The position numbers were made by a program, and so were the translations under genes. From an uncultured Balneola sp. (GTDB taxonomy: Bacteria > Bacteroidota > Rhodothermia > Balneolales > Balneolaceae), in the NCBI GenBank assembly GCA_902529115.1, contig CABZVB010000001.1, positions 124,001 to 188,000 of the forward strand: DNA of 64,000 bases, in the 5' to 3' direction. Of this stretch, positions 10,969 through 20,356 are shown one piece after another (the stretch's first letter is position 1; the number at the start of each line of letters is the position of its first letter). Under the pieces are notes generated by a model that was not told where the DNA came from, did not search any database, and saw only the letters and a program-made list of their open reading frames with translations.

Positions 10969-11532
10969 ATGGACTACATAGTAGATATATTTATAGGTTT
11001 TCCCTTACTTTTTTTAGCTTATAAGGGCGCAGTAAACGGTATAGTAAAAGAGATATTGAATATTGTTGGTCTGGTATTAGCGGTCTATGTATCATTTAAT
11101 TACATGGATGTTGCCTCAAGGTATGTGGCTGCTTTATTTGAAGACGGCACGCAAAGTTTTATTCCTTTTTTGGCAGGCGCGCTGTTGTTTATTATTGTAT
11201 TGTCAGTGGTTTCATTAATTGCTTATTGGACACGAGAGTGGTTAAATGCAGTTAAACTTGGTACCGTGAATAGATTTTTAGGGTCTTTATTTGGTATTCT
11301 GAAGGGTGCTATCTTTATGAGTGCCATATTTTTGTTATTAGCAGGTTTTCAGATTCCAAGAGAAGAACTCAGGGAACAATCTGCCTTATACCCCTACATA
11401 ATTCAGGCGGCACCAAATAGCTACAATATTATAACCGCCATTTATCCAGGTACCGAGAACTTTACTGAGACCATTCACAATACACTAAAAAACTATAACC
11501 CGGTAGACAAATTGCCAGTAATTAATCCTTAA
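10969..11532 (+). CDS. CvpA family inner-membrane protein
   Basis: Membrane protein of 187 residues with four hydrophobic segments (about 3-20, 28-48, 64-86, 105-127). The family hallmark is the N-terminal DIFIGFPLLFLAYKGAVNGIVKEIL and the later NRFLGSLFGILKGAIF. CvpA proteins were named for colicin V production and affect envelope homeostasis; their biochemical role is unsettled. The C-terminal ~50 residues are periplasmic or cytoplasmic and not conserved. It lies between yqeY and tyrS. Confidence 0.85.
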   Translation: MDYIVDIFIGFPLLFLAYKGAVNGIVKEILNIVGLVLAVYVSFNYMDVASRYVAALFEDGTQSFIPFLAGALLFIIVLSVVSLIAYWTREWLNAVKLGTVNRFLGSLFGILKGAIFMSAIFLLLAGFQIPREELREQSALYPYIIQAAPNSYNIITAIYPGTENFTETIHNTLKNYNPVDKLPVINP

Positions 11533-11540
11533 TACGTACA

Positions 11541-12755
11541 ATGAACGTTTCACAAGTCGAGCAACAATTAGCATTAATAATGCGCGGTGCTGTTGAGATA
11601 CTTCCGATCAAAGAGTTAAAAGAAAAACTAGACAAATCCATTAAATCATCTACACCTCTAAAAGTAAAGTTAGGGGTAGATCCAACAAAACCAGATTTGC
11701 ATTTAGGACATTCGGTCATGTTGCGGAAGCTCCGACAATTTCAGGATTTAGGTCATGAGGCTATTTTAATTATTGGCGGATTTACAGCAATGATTGGAGA
11801 CCCAACAGGTCAAAATACTACGAGACCCCCGCTGACAAAAGAGGAAGTAGCTCTTAATGCTCAAAGTTATATAGACCAAGCAAAAAAAATCCTGGCTGCA
11901 GATAGGCTCCAAATAGTTAATAATTTAGATTGGCTAGGGCCGATGTCTTTTATGGATGTGATCCATTTAAGCTCTAAAATGACCGTTGCGCGCATGATTG
12001 AACGGGATGATTTTTCAAAAAGATTTGCTGCTAATGAGCCGATTTCACTGCATGAGTTTTTATATCCGCTAGCTCAAGGCCAAGATTCTATTTATTTAGA
12101 GAATGATATAGAATTAGGTGGTACCGATCAGAAATTTAATTTATTAATTGGTAGAAACTTGCAAAAAGAAAGGGGCTTAAACCCACAAGTATGCTTAATG
12201 ATGCCTTTATTAGTAGGTACGGATGGTTCTGCAAAAATGTCCAAGTCATATGATAATTACATAGGTATTAATGAACATCCTAATGATATGTATGGGAAAG
12301 CACTCTCTATTCCAGATGAACTTATATACTCTTACTTCGAGTTGACTACGGATATCCCGAATGAAGAGTTGCCCGCGTTAAAGAATAAGGTTAAAATGAA
12401 TCCTCGAGATGCTAAACATGATTTAGCTTATGCCTTGGTAGATTTATATCATAGCAAAGAGGCTGCAGAGGGTGCCAGGGATCACTTTGAAACGACCGTT
12501 ATTCAGAAGAAAATCCCAGATGACGCACCAGAATATAGCTTGCAGAGTGGCCAAGAGCATAGAGTTCTTGATATCATATCTGCCCTTAAATTTTGTTCAA
12601 GTAATGCCGAGGCAAAGCGGCTAGTAAAGCAAGGCGGAGTTAGTCTGGATGAGGTAAAAATTACTGATATTACTCAGAGTATTAAGGCTGAATCAGATAA
12701 CGAATATGTTTTAAAAGTGGGTAAAAGAAAATATGCCCTATTAAAAACCAAATAG
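11541..12755 (+). CDS. tyrS: Tyrosyl-tRNA synthetase
   Basis: Class Ic synthetase charging tRNA-Tyr, 404 residues. The nucleotide-binding signature is HLGH in PDLHLGHSVMLRKLRQFQD, with the second signature KMSKS in SAKMSKSYDNYI. A C-terminal S4-like RNA-binding domain (about residues 340-400, SSNAEAKRLVKQGGVSLD) follows. It starts 8 nt after cvpA and is followed 1 nt later by xth, so it sits inside an operon. Confidence 0.97.
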   Translation: MNVSQVEQQLALIMRGAVEILPIKELKEKLDKSIKSSTPLKVKLGVDPTKPDLHLGHSVMLRKLRQFQDLGHEAILIIGGFTAMIGDPTGQNTTRPPLTKEEVALNAQSYIDQAKKILAADRLQIVNNLDWLGPMSFMDVIHLSSKMTVARMIERDDFSKRFAANEPISLHEFLYPLAQGQDSIYLENDIELGGTDQKFNLLIGRNLQKERGLNPQVCLMMPLLVGTDGSAKMSKSYDNYIGINEHPNDMYGKALSIPDELIYSYFELTTDIPNEELPALKNKVKMNPRDAKHDLAYALVDLYHSKEAAEGARDHFETTVIQKKIPDDAPEYSLQSGQEHRVLDIISALKFCSSNAEAKRLVKQGGVSLDEVKITDITQSIKAESDNEYVLKVGKRKYALLKTK

Positions 12756-12756
12756 G

Positions 12757-13530
12757 ATGTCTGATGTAAAAATAGCCTCATATAATGTAAATGGTATTCG
12801 TGCGGCCACTAGAAAGGGCTTATATTCTTGGATAGAAGAATCCTCTCCCGATCTTATCTGTTTTCAAGAGATGCGTTCTACCGAACAAGACATGCCTAAA
12901 TTATTGGTAGAATTAAATTACAATAAGTACCATGAAATAGCTAAAAAAAAAGGTTATTCAGGAGTATCGATATTTAGTACGACCCCGGCTAATGCCATAT
13001 TAAATGGCATCGGTGTTGATTGGATTGACGATGAGGGGAGAGTATTGACAGCTGAATATGATGATTTTAGATTGGTCTCCGCATATTTTCCAAGTGGGAC
13101 GACGGGGGATTTGCGTCAGGATATGAAAATGAAATTTTTAGACCACTTTTTGCGATTTGCAATTGACCTTAAACGGGATGGGAAGCCAACCATTATTGCT
13201 GGTGATTTTAATATTTGTCATTTGGATATTGACATACATAATCCGGATAAGCAGCATAAAACATCCGGGTTCTTGCCGGAAGAACGTGCTTGGGTAACCC
13301 AATTGTTATCCATCGGATATGAAGATGCTTTTCGTAAAATACATCCAACATTAACAAATGCTTATTCATGGTGGAGTTATCGAGCTGGGGCTAAAGCTAG
13401 AAATAAAGGTTGGCGAATAGATTATCACATAGTGAGCGATACAATGGTAGGGCAGATTTTGGAGGCAAAAATTGAATCTAAGTGGAATATGTCAGACCAT
13501 GCTCCTGTAACAATTACCTACCGATTTTAA
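12757..13530 (+). CDS. xth: Exodeoxyribonuclease III / AP endonuclease
   Basis: EEP-fold nuclease of base excision repair, 257 residues. The catalytic blocks are all present: SYNVNGIRAA (metal/phosphate), ICFQEMR (metal Glu), SAYFPSG, AGDFNI (active-site Asp and Asn), WRIDYHIVSD and the terminal SDHAPVTI catalytic His. It removes 3' blocks and cuts at abasic sites. It lies 1 nt after tyrS and 1 nt before marR. Confidence 0.94.
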   Translation: MSDVKIASYNVNGIRAATRKGLYSWIEESSPDLICFQEMRSTEQDMPKLLVELNYNKYHEIAKKKGYSGVSIFSTTPANAILNGIGVDWIDDEGRVLTAEYDDFRLVSAYFPSGTTGDLRQDMKMKFLDHFLRFAIDLKRDGKPTIIAGDFNICHLDIDIHNPDKQHKTSGFLPEERAWVTQLLSIGYEDAFRKIHPTLTNAYSWWSYRAGAKARNKGWRIDYHIVSDTMVGQILEAKIESKWNMSDHAPVTITYRF

Positions 13531-13531
13531 T

Positions 13532-13996
13532 ATGCCAACTCATTACAAAGGAAGCCCTAGTGAAATAGCCATACTCGACGCGTTTATAAAGTTAACCAGG
13601 GCAAGCAATACTCTTCATCATCAATTATCTCGAAGTTTAGCTGAGTATAACTTAACTGAAAGTCAGTTTGGCGTGTTAGAAGCTTTACATTATTTGGGTC
13701 CGCTTAATCAGCGAAGCCTCGGAGAAAAAATATTAAAGTCGGGTGGTAATATAACGATGGTTATTGTCAATTTAGAGAAGCAAGGTTGGGTGACAAAGAC
13801 TAAAGACCAAAAAGATAAACGGTCCCATACTATTACCCTTACGACAGAAGGAAAGCATTTTATAAAAGAGGTGTTCCCAGGGCATATACAACGTATTTCA
13901 GAACTATTTAGCTGCTTGGATGATGATGAGCTAACGGAATTGTCTGTGATTTGTAAAAAATTAGGAACATTTGCATCTCAGTGGACCGCTAAATAA
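13532..13996 (+). CDS. MarR family transcriptional regulator
   Basis: Winged-helix dimeric regulator of 154 residues. Helix-turn-helix and wing are at about residues 48-105: LTESQFGVLEALHYLGPLN, then SLGEKILKSGGNITMVI and WVTKTKDQKDKRSHTITLT, in which the basic D-x-R wing motif is DKRS. N- and C-terminal helices would form the dimer interface. No cysteine sits at the position used by OhrR-type sensors. It is last in the tyrS-xth-marR run; targets are not apparent. Convergent with uvrB, 25 nt away. Confidence 0.9.
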   Translation: MPTHYKGSPSEIAILDAFIKLTRASNTLHHQLSRSLAEYNLTESQFGVLEALHYLGPLNQRSLGEKILKSGGNITMVIVNLEKQGWVTKTKDQKDKRSHTITLTTEGKHFIKEVFPGHIQRISELFSCLDDDELTELSVICKKLGTFASQWTAK

Positions 13997-14021
13997 AAGT
14001 GCAGTAGTATATTTCAATGCA

Positions 14022-16076
14022 TTAAAGCTCTTTTTCTAATTTGCCAATTTGGTCTCGAATTCGAGCGGCTTCTTCGAACTCCATATTTTTTGCAGCATGC
14101 AACATGGTTTTTCTTAAATGATCTAACAGTTTGTCTTTTGAATCAAAATGAATTTCATTCATGGCGGTATTTTCTTTATAGCTAAGCCCGTTATCATCTA
14201 CTCGAATACTTTCCATCTGATCAGATTGGCCAGCTTTTTCGGCTTCTTTGGAGAAATTTATTTTTTGGGTGGAAATAAGGGCTGGGTCAACCAATGGCTT
14301 TAGTTCTTTTTTAATGGTTTCTGGAGTGATACCATGCTTTTTATTATAAGCCATTTGAACTTCTCGCCGCCGCTCTGTTTCTTCAATGACTTTTTTCATG
14401 CTATCGGTAATTTTATCTGCATACATGATTGCTCGTCCATCAACATTTCTGGCCGCACGGCCAACAATCTGAAAAAGAGAGGTTTCGGAGCGTAAAAAAC
14501 CTTCTTTATCAGCATCCATAATTGCCACTAAACTTAACTCTGGAATATCAATACCTTCTCGTAACAGGTTTATACCCACTAGCACATCAAAATCACCTCT
14601 ACGAAACTTGTATAAAACCTCAATACGTTCAAGAGCATCTAGTTCACTGTGCATATAAGCAGCGCTTATACCTATTTCTTTTAAATATGCACTTAGCTCT
14701 TCAGAAAGTCGTTTGGTTAGGGTGATAACCAAAATTCGTTCTTTTTTTGCAGTACGCAAACGTATTTCTTCTAAAAGATCATCTACTTGGTTTTCTAGAG
14801 GCCGAACTTCTAGAATAGGCTCCATTAAACCTGTAGGTCGTATGATTTGCTCCGTAAATACCCCTTCACTTTTAACTAGCTCATAATTAGATGGAGTGGC
14901 GCTTACAAAAATGGCTTGATTGATCATATCCTCCCATTCTTGAAAGGTTAAAGGACGGTTATCTAATGCAGATGGCAATCGAAACCCGTGCTCGACCAAT
15001 TCGGTTTTTCGGGAACGATCCCCGCCATACATAGCATTTATTTGCGGTACGGTTTGATGGCTTTCATCTACCACCAATAAAAAGTCTTCAGAAAAATAAT
15101 CAATCAGACAGTAGGGGCGTTCGCCAGGTTTGCGAGCACTTAAATGACGAGAATAATTTTCAATTCCGCTACAGTAGCCTATTTCTTGAATCATTTCAAG
15201 GTCAAATAGGGTTCGCTGTTCGAGTCTTTTTGCTTCGAGATATTTATCTAGGTCCAAGAGTTCATCGACCCGTTGGGATAACTCGCTCCTTATTGCTTTA
15301 ACGGTTTCTTCTTGCCTTCCTTTTGAAGTGACATAGTGTGAAGCGGGATAAATACGGAATTCGCTTACTTGCTCAATGATAGAACCCGAATCAACATCAA
15401 ATACGGTCATTTCCTCAATTTCATCGCCCCAAAAAGTAATCCGCAAACCCTCATCGGAATAAGCTGGAAATACATCAACCACGTCGCCTCGTACTCTAAA
15501 AACACCACGGTGAAAATCATTATCCTTTCGGGTGTAATGAAGATCGATCAAATCGTATAGCAAGGTATTACGGGGTATTTTTTTACCAATTGTAAGAGAG
15601 ATGATGAGCTTTTCATATTCTGATGGTGATCCGATCCCATAAATACAGCTAACCGAAGAAACAATAATGACATCTCGACGTCCCGACAATAGTGAGCTGG
15701 TAGCGCGTAACCTAAGACGCTGAATTTCTTCGTTTATGGATAAATCTTTTTCGATGAATTTATCTTGAGAAGAGATATATGCCTCTGGTTGATAGTAATC
15801 ATAATAAGAAATAAAAAACTCGACCCTGTTTTCTGGAAAGAAATCGCTAAGTTCGCGATATAACTGAGCGGCTAATGTCTTGTTGTGGCTCATTACTAAG
15901 GTGGGTCGTTGAACCTGTTCAATTACACTAGCTACAGTACGTGTTTTCCCTGAGCCAGTAATTCCTAATAGCGTTTGAAAGCGGTCACCTGCAAGTATTC
16001 CATCAGTCAATTCATTGATTGCCTGAGGTTGGTCGCCGGCGGGTTTAAATGGTGAGTGTAGTTTGAATTCAGACAT
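14022..16076 (-). CDS. uvrB: Excinuclease ABC subunit B
   Basis: Helicase-like damage-verification subunit of nucleotide excision repair. Walker A is GITGSGKT; the beta-hairpin region has YYDYYQPEAYI, with helicase motifs DESHQT, FVSATPSNYE and QIVGRAARN. The C-terminal UVR domain that binds UvrC is the last ~35 residues (LRKTMLHAAKNMEFEEAARIRD). The frame is open to an earlier ATG at 16142, but family members begin a few residues before F-x-L-x-S-x-F-x-P-x-GDQP. A TTG/TAnnTTTG promoter also lies between the two ATGs. I therefore prefer 16076, giving 684 residues. Confidence 0.96.
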   Translation of the reverse strand: MSEFKLHSPFKPAGDQPQAINELTDGILAGDRFQTLLGITGSGKTRTVASVIEQVQRPTLVMSHNKTLAAQLYRELSDFFPENRVEFFISYYDYYQPEAYISSQDKFIEKDLSINEEIQRLRLRATSSLLSGRRDVIIVSSVSCIYGIGSPSEYEKLIISLTIGKKIPRNTLLYDLIDLHYTRKDNDFHRGVFRVRGDVVDVFPAYSDEGLRITFWGDEIEEMTVFDVDSGSIIEQVSEFRIYPASHYVTSKGRQEETVKAIRSELSQRVDELLDLDKYLEAKRLEQRTLFDLEMIQEIGYCSGIENYSRHLSARKPGERPYCLIDYFSEDFLLVVDESHQTVPQINAMYGGDRSRKTELVEHGFRLPSALDNRPLTFQEWEDMINQAIFVSATPSNYELVKSEGVFTEQIIRPTGLMEPILEVRPLENQVDDLLEEIRLRTAKKERILVITLTKRLSEELSAYLKEIGISAAYMHSELDALERIEVLYKFRRGDFDVLVGINLLREGIDIPELSLVAIMDADKEGFLRSETSLFQIVGRAARNVDGRAIMYADKITDSMKKVIEETERRREVQMAYNKKHGITPETIKKELKPLVDPALISTQKINFSKEAEKAGQSDQMESIRVDDNGLSYKENTAMNEIHFDSKDKLLDHLRKTMLHAAKNMEFEEAARIRDQIGKLEKEL

Positions 16077-16093
16077 TTGTTGAATTAATTGTA

Positions 16094-16120
16094 CAAAGAT
16101 ATAATCTTTTTCTTTAACAA
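16094..16120 (-). promoter_or_regulatory. Bacteroidota-type promoter for uvrB
   Basis: Read on the minus strand, TTG (16120-16118) is followed after 16 nt by TATCTTTG (16101-16094), a complete TAnnTTTG -7 box. Transcription would start about 10-15 nt before the ATG at 16076, which supports that start over the ATG at 16142. Confidence 0.55.
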
Positions 16121-16216
16121 GTCTGCCGAGGGATAAATTCATTGTGAAAGGATTGGTAAATCAGATACACAAGGCGTATTATAGCGGAAACTTTTAACTA
16201 GAGTAGAAGAAACCAT

Positions 16217-17350
16217 ATGCCCCTTAAAAACAAAAATCTGGAAGTTTTTCGTAGTCAGATTGATTCGATAGACCAACAAATATTGGATTTATTAGTTGAG
16301 CGTGAATACATCGTTAAAAAAGTTACCGAAACAAAATTAGCACATCAGTTAGCTGTTTTTATGCCTGTAAGGGAACAAAAGAAAGTAACTACATTCAAAG
16401 AATTAGCACGGGAAAGAGGAATAGACCCCGCTTGGGCCGAAGATTTTTTACGGTTGATCATGGGTTCATCTAGGCAAAGCCAGTCAGAAGCCGCTTTTCC
16501 GCGCTCTACCCAAGAGCCTAAGCATATTATTTATATAGGTGGTGATGGTGGTATGGGTAAGTTGTACAAACGCATTTCAGATCAAACGGGTCATATAACA
16601 ACATCTATTGATAAGGGGAATTGGTTTGAATTAGATCAAGCATTAGAGACGGCGGATATGGTTATTATAACAGTACCTATTCACGTGACGGAATCAGTAA
16701 TACAAAGGTTACAAGGAAGATTGCCCGCGGATGTAATATTGGCTGATTTCACCTCCAATAAAAGGGCCCCTATAGATCATATGAAATCTATTCATAATGG
16801 GCCCATACTTGGCCTGCATCCAATGCATGGCCCGGACGTGGAAAATCTGTCTAAACAACTTATGGTAGCCTGCCCAATACAGTTTCCTGAGCGAAGTCAA
16901 TGGTTCATGCAGCAATGTGAACTCTGGGGTATGCGACTGATCGAAGCAGAGGCTGAAAAACACGATTATGTAATGCACTTAGTTCAGGGGTTACGACATT
17001 TTGTAGCTTTATTACATGGTTCTTTTATGAAGCACTACGATTTGAACCCCAATGACATGTTGGACTATTCATCACCTATTTATAGGGCAGAGCTGATGAT
17101 GACAGGAAGAATATTTGCACAAAGTGCGGAATTATACGCAGATATTGTATTTTCTAATGAAGAGCGCCGTGAACTATTGCTTAAGTTTTTTGAACATCAT
17201 GCGTTATTAGCTAAAATGGTAAAAAACAATGATCGGGACGGCTTTATTAAAGAATTTGAGCAGGTGACGGATTTTTTTGGGTCATTTGCTACCAAAGCAT
17301 TAGAAGAGTCTGGGTACCTTATTAACCGGTTAGCGGATCGTTTTGCATAG
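16217..17350 (+). CDS. tyrA: Bifunctional chorismate mutase / prephenate dehydrogenase (T-protein)
   Basis: Two-step enzyme of tyrosine synthesis, 377 residues. The N-terminal AroQ chorismate mutase helix bundle (residues ~8-85) has RSQIDSIDQQILDLLVER, K at position ~40 and VREQKKV. The NAD-binding prephenate dehydrogenase follows, with the glycine-rich IGGDGGMGKLYKRIS at ~108-122, DFTSNKRAP and LGLHPMHGPD. This is the domain order of the enterobacterial T-protein, unlike the stand-alone or AroF/AroG-linked versions more usual in Bacteroidota. It stands alone, divergent from uvrB, and is followed by 237 nt without a gene. Confidence 0.93.
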   Translation: MPLKNKNLEVFRSQIDSIDQQILDLLVEREYIVKKVTETKLAHQLAVFMPVREQKKVTTFKELARERGIDPAWAEDFLRLIMGSSRQSQSEAAFPRSTQEPKHIIYIGGDGGMGKLYKRISDQTGHITTSIDKGNWFELDQALETADMVIITVPIHVTESVIQRLQGRLPADVILADFTSNKRAPIDHMKSIHNGPILGLHPMHGPDVENLSKQLMVACPIQFPERSQWFMQQCELWGMRLIEAEAEKHDYVMHLVQGLRHFVALLHGSFMKHYDLNPNDMLDYSSPIYRAELMMTGRIFAQSAELYADIVFSNEERRELLLKFFEHHALLAKMVKNNDRDGFIKEFEQVTDFFGSFATKALEESGYLINRLADRFA

Positions 17351-17587
17351 AATGTAGTTATTTAATTCAAAATTTAGGCATGAGATTTAATAGCTTTTTA
17401 AGCTGTATCTGTATTTATGAGGCTCAAAAAATTATACTTGAGGAAGATGTGTAAATAGATCAGGTTCTATCAAATAGTGACTATAAAAATCTCAGTATAT
17501 TTCATCGAACCTCCCAAGCTTAACGTTTAGAGAATTTATTTAACAAGATAAAAGAAAAATATTCCTAATTTTTATTCAGAGTCCATT

Positions 17588-18676
17588 ATGAATCGCACCA
17601 AAGTAATATCCGGTATACAACAAATTGGCATTGGAAACACCGATGTAGTACAAACAACAGAATGGTATCGTCGTTACTTTGGAATGGATATAATGGTTTT
17701 TGATGATGAGGCAACGGCTGATCTCATGCTTCCTTATACAGGAGGGAAGCCACACGATCGCCGTGCTATTCTTAGTTTAAGTATGAGAGGTGGAGGAGGG
17801 TTTGAAATATGGCAATACACTTCTCGAACACCAGCCCCGATGAAAGGAGAGGTATATCTAGGTGATTTTGGGATTAATGCGGCTAAAATAAAAACCGTGA
17901 ATATTCAAAAGAGCTTTGAAGAGTTTAATATGAAGGGACTTAATGTGGTTACTTCTTTACAAAATAATCCAGCGGGAGAGCCGCATTTTTTTGTTAAAGA
18001 TCTTCATGGGAATCTTTTTCAGGTCATTCAAGGACGGTCTTTTTTTCGGAAAAAAGAACGAATGCTGACTGGAGGTGTAGTGGGTGTAGTAATTGGCTCG
18101 AGCGATATTGATCGATCCTTAACACTCTATCAAGACATTCTTGGGTATGATAACGTGATTTATGATGAGGAAGGAATATACAACGATTTTGAAGGGCTTA
18201 ATGGGACAGGTGTTCCATATCGCCGCTGTTTAATTCGACATTCACAGCCTAGAAAAGGAGGCTTCAGTGCTTTGTTTGGTCCAACTGAAATTGAGCTTCT
18301 TCAACGCATTGATACTGACGCTAAACTTAGCCCGCCTAAAAAATTATATAAGAACAGATATTGGGGTGATCCTGGGTTTATTCATTTATGTTTCGATGTA
18401 CAGGGAATGGATATGCTTAAAATAGAATGTGAATCGAAAGGATACCCTTTTACCGTTGATAGTGCGAGTAGTTTTGATATGGGAGAGGCTGCGGGTCGAT
18501 TTACCTACATTGAAGACCCTGATGGCACATTAATTGAGTTTGTTGAAACTCATAAGGTTCCAATAGCCAAAAAGTTTGGTCTATTTGTGGATATGACCAA
18601 GAGAGACCCTGAAAAATCGCTTCCTAAGTGGATGCTTCAGGCTTTATCATTAAGCCGTATGAAGCCTTTATCCTAA
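17588..18676 (+). CDS. Two-domain VOC (glyoxalase/dioxygenase fold) protein
   Basis: Protein of 362 residues with two vicinal-oxygen-chelate modules. The first (about residues 8-155) has QQIGIGNTDVVQTTEWYRRYFGMD and HFFVKDLHGNLFQVIQ; the second (about 160-330) has VVGVVIGSSDIDRSLTLYQDILGYD, FIHLCFDVQG and YIEDPDGTLIEFVE. The paired modules resemble extradiol dioxygenases or lactoylglutathione-lyase-like proteins. Candidate metal ligands are H in GFIHLCFD and E in LIEFVE, but the substrate cannot be named. The flanking genes are unrelated, so context gives no help. Confidence 0.82.
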   Translation: MNRTKVISGIQQIGIGNTDVVQTTEWYRRYFGMDIMVFDDEATADLMLPYTGGKPHDRRAILSLSMRGGGGFEIWQYTSRTPAPMKGEVYLGDFGINAAKIKTVNIQKSFEEFNMKGLNVVTSLQNNPAGEPHFFVKDLHGNLFQVIQGRSFFRKKERMLTGGVVGVVIGSSDIDRSLTLYQDILGYDNVIYDEEGIYNDFEGLNGTGVPYRRCLIRHSQPRKGGFSALFGPTEIELLQRIDTDAKLSPPKKLYKNRYWGDPGFIHLCFDVQGMDMLKIECESKGYPFTVDSASSFDMGEAAGRFTYIEDPDGTLIEFVETHKVPIAKKFGLFVDMTKRDPEKSLPKWMLQALSLSRMKPLS

Positions 18677-18730
18677 TATAAACATACGGGTTATCGCCCA
18701 TTAGTGTTTGCTTTCAATATGAAAAAAAAT

Positions 18731-19288
18731 TCAACGATTGAAGGTATTTTTTAGGTAATTACGAAAGTCAAACGGGTTTAATGGGGCATCTTTACGAAGA
18801 TATAAAGGATGATGTGGATGCCCATTTTTTGATCGGGACCCTCTAGTATAATACTCGAGATTGAAGCTATTAATGCCATTGTGTATATCGGATAAACATT
18901 GCAATAAGTAGGGTCGTTTCTCAATTAAAGTTCCCCAAGCGCACCAAACATGAACTTGAGATTCCTGACTAAATTTATGCAAATAATGCCGAATCCAGTG
19001 TAGATTTTCTCGATGAAGTATCGGCTGAAACTTTTTATGCATTTTATCAGGATTGGTAGCTCTTTGAGGGTACAGATTTAACATTAACCAGCCATCATAT
19101 CCGTGATCCTTAGCAAACCTAGCAACAGAGGCTACGGTTGGGTCTAGGCGCTTTGGAGTTGCTGTACTTGGGTTTACCCCAAAACAGACAAATGGACGAG
19201 CCCCCTTCTTACCCAAAGTATATCGAACTTTTGGTTCAGAATGATCGTAAATCCAGGCCTTATTGCTTATTTCCTGTACCAATTGCAT
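18731..19288 (-). CDS. DUF1643 domain-containing protein
   Basis: Protein of 185 residues with the DUF1643 pattern: FVCFGVNPSTATPKRLDPTV, then RFAKDHGYDGWLMLNLYPQRATNPD, with later WCAWG and a C-terminal GHPHHPLYL. The family often lies in mobile or phage-related regions and its biochemistry is unknown; the fold is thought to relate to uracil-DNA glycosylases (from memory). No mobile element is visible here. Convergent with the VOC gene. Confidence 0.85.
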   Translation of the reverse strand: MQLVQEISNKAWIYDHSEPKVRYTLGKKGARPFVCFGVNPSTATPKRLDPTVASVARFAKDHGYDGWLMLNLYPQRATNPDKMHKKFQPILHRENLHWIRHYLHKFSQESQVHVWCAWGTLIEKRPYLLQCLSDIHNGINSFNLEYYTRGSRSKNGHPHHPLYLRKDAPLNPFDFRNYLKNTFNR

Positions 19289-19397
19289 CAGTGTGCCACC
19301 TTTTCGTTTAATAGGTTATCTGCATTCAAGGAATAGTCGGAGGAATTTCAATAAAAAAAAGTCTTTGAACCGCCTGGTGTTATATTGTGCCATTCTC

Positions 19398-20069
19398 TTA
19401 AATAATGGTTCTTATTTCGTCCAAAGGTTTTTTTTGTATGTCTGGCACTGTTACATCTTTTTTGGGGAATCCACAAACTAATAATAAAAAGGCTTTTTCA
19501 TTGGAAGGCCTGTCAAGTACTTTGTTTAAAAATCCCATTGGGCTAGGTGTATGTGTGAGCGTTGCTAGTCCTGCATTATGCAAGGCGGTGATAAGTATAC
19601 CTGTGGCAATTCCAACCGATTCTTTTACATAATAGTGCTTTTCTTTTGTCCCATCGTCTTTTTTGGCATAGCTTGTGCTAAAAATGGCAATAAGAGCTGG
19701 CGCCTCCTCCAGAAAAGGCTTTTTTTCGGTAGTTTGAAAGGCCTCTAGATCCTGTAGCCACTCCTGTGTAGCCCGGCCATTATAGAATAAATATTCTTCA
19801 TTTTCAGCAGCTATTCGTAGTTTTTTCTTGATTACCGGATCGGTAATCACTACAAAGTGCCAAGGTTGTTTATTAGCTCCGTTAGGAGCGGTGCCAGCGC
19901 TTTTTATACATTTATCGAGTATGTCTACTGGAACCTTTTTGGATGAAAACGAGCGAACACTTCGGCGTTTTTTGATGAGCTCATAGAAATCATTAGACCG
20001 TGCGCGCATTTCTTCAGTATTATATCTGGAATATTCATTCCAAACACGGAATGGAGCAGAATCTGGCAT
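19398..20069 (-). CDS. Nitroreductase-fold flavoprotein, iodotyrosine deiodinase (IYD)-like
   Basis: FMN protein of 223 residues. The N-terminal block RRSVRSFSSKKVPVDILDK plus APNGANKQPWHFVV is the FMN-binding signature of the nitroreductase superfamily. Compared from memory with human IYD, it keeps the IYD lid and substrate residues: E and Y in EEYLFY (human E157/Y161) and K in TEKKPFL (human K182). It also keeps the IYD-specific C-terminus VTVPDIQKKPLDEI. Bacterial IYDs reductively remove halogen from halotyrosines. I infer the same here, or a related flavin reductase. It is flanked by DUF1643 and proline dehydrogenase without an obvious operon. Confidence 0.85.
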   Translation of the reverse strand: MPDSAPFRVWNEYSRYNTEEMRARSNDFYELIKKRRSVRSFSSKKVPVDILDKCIKSAGTAPNGANKQPWHFVVITDPVIKKKLRIAAENEEYLFYNGRATQEWLQDLEAFQTTEKKPFLEEAPALIAIFSTSYAKKDDGTKEKHYYVKESVGIATGILITALHNAGLATLTHTPSPMGFLNKVLDRPSNEKAFLLLVCGFPKKDVTVPDIQKKPLDEIRTII

Positions 20070-20356
20070 AAGGTAGAAGAAGGTTAATTAAATGTCATAT
20101 AAGTAAATAAAATCCCAGTCTGTAAATCTGGCGTAAGACAGTAGCATAAATATACTATGACTAATCTAAAGGAACTATGGATAAAAGAATAGGTAACGGA
20201 CCAATGCCTGTCTCAATTATAAGTATAGTAAGGACATCAGAGGCCATAACCATACGAATGATCGTGAAGAAATCATTGTATAACGCATGAAGGTAACGAT
20301 ATGGGATTTTTATGATCCTAGCTTAGAGATATAGATCTAGGTTGTTTGTATTGATT

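Noticed and set aside
15369-15560. Opposite-strand ORFs inside uvrB, gyrA, gyrB, mnmG and other large genes
   Set aside because: They are shadows of strong coding regions and show no protein family.
16077-16142. N-terminal 22-residue extension of UvrB from the ATG at 16142
   Set aside because: A full promoter lies inside it and family members start near MSEFKLHSPF; the downstream ATG is preferred.
20177-20290. 37-codon ORF (ATG at 20177) between the IYD-like and proline dehydrogenase genes
   Set aside because: Too short, odd composition, no ribosome-binding site and no similarity that I know.
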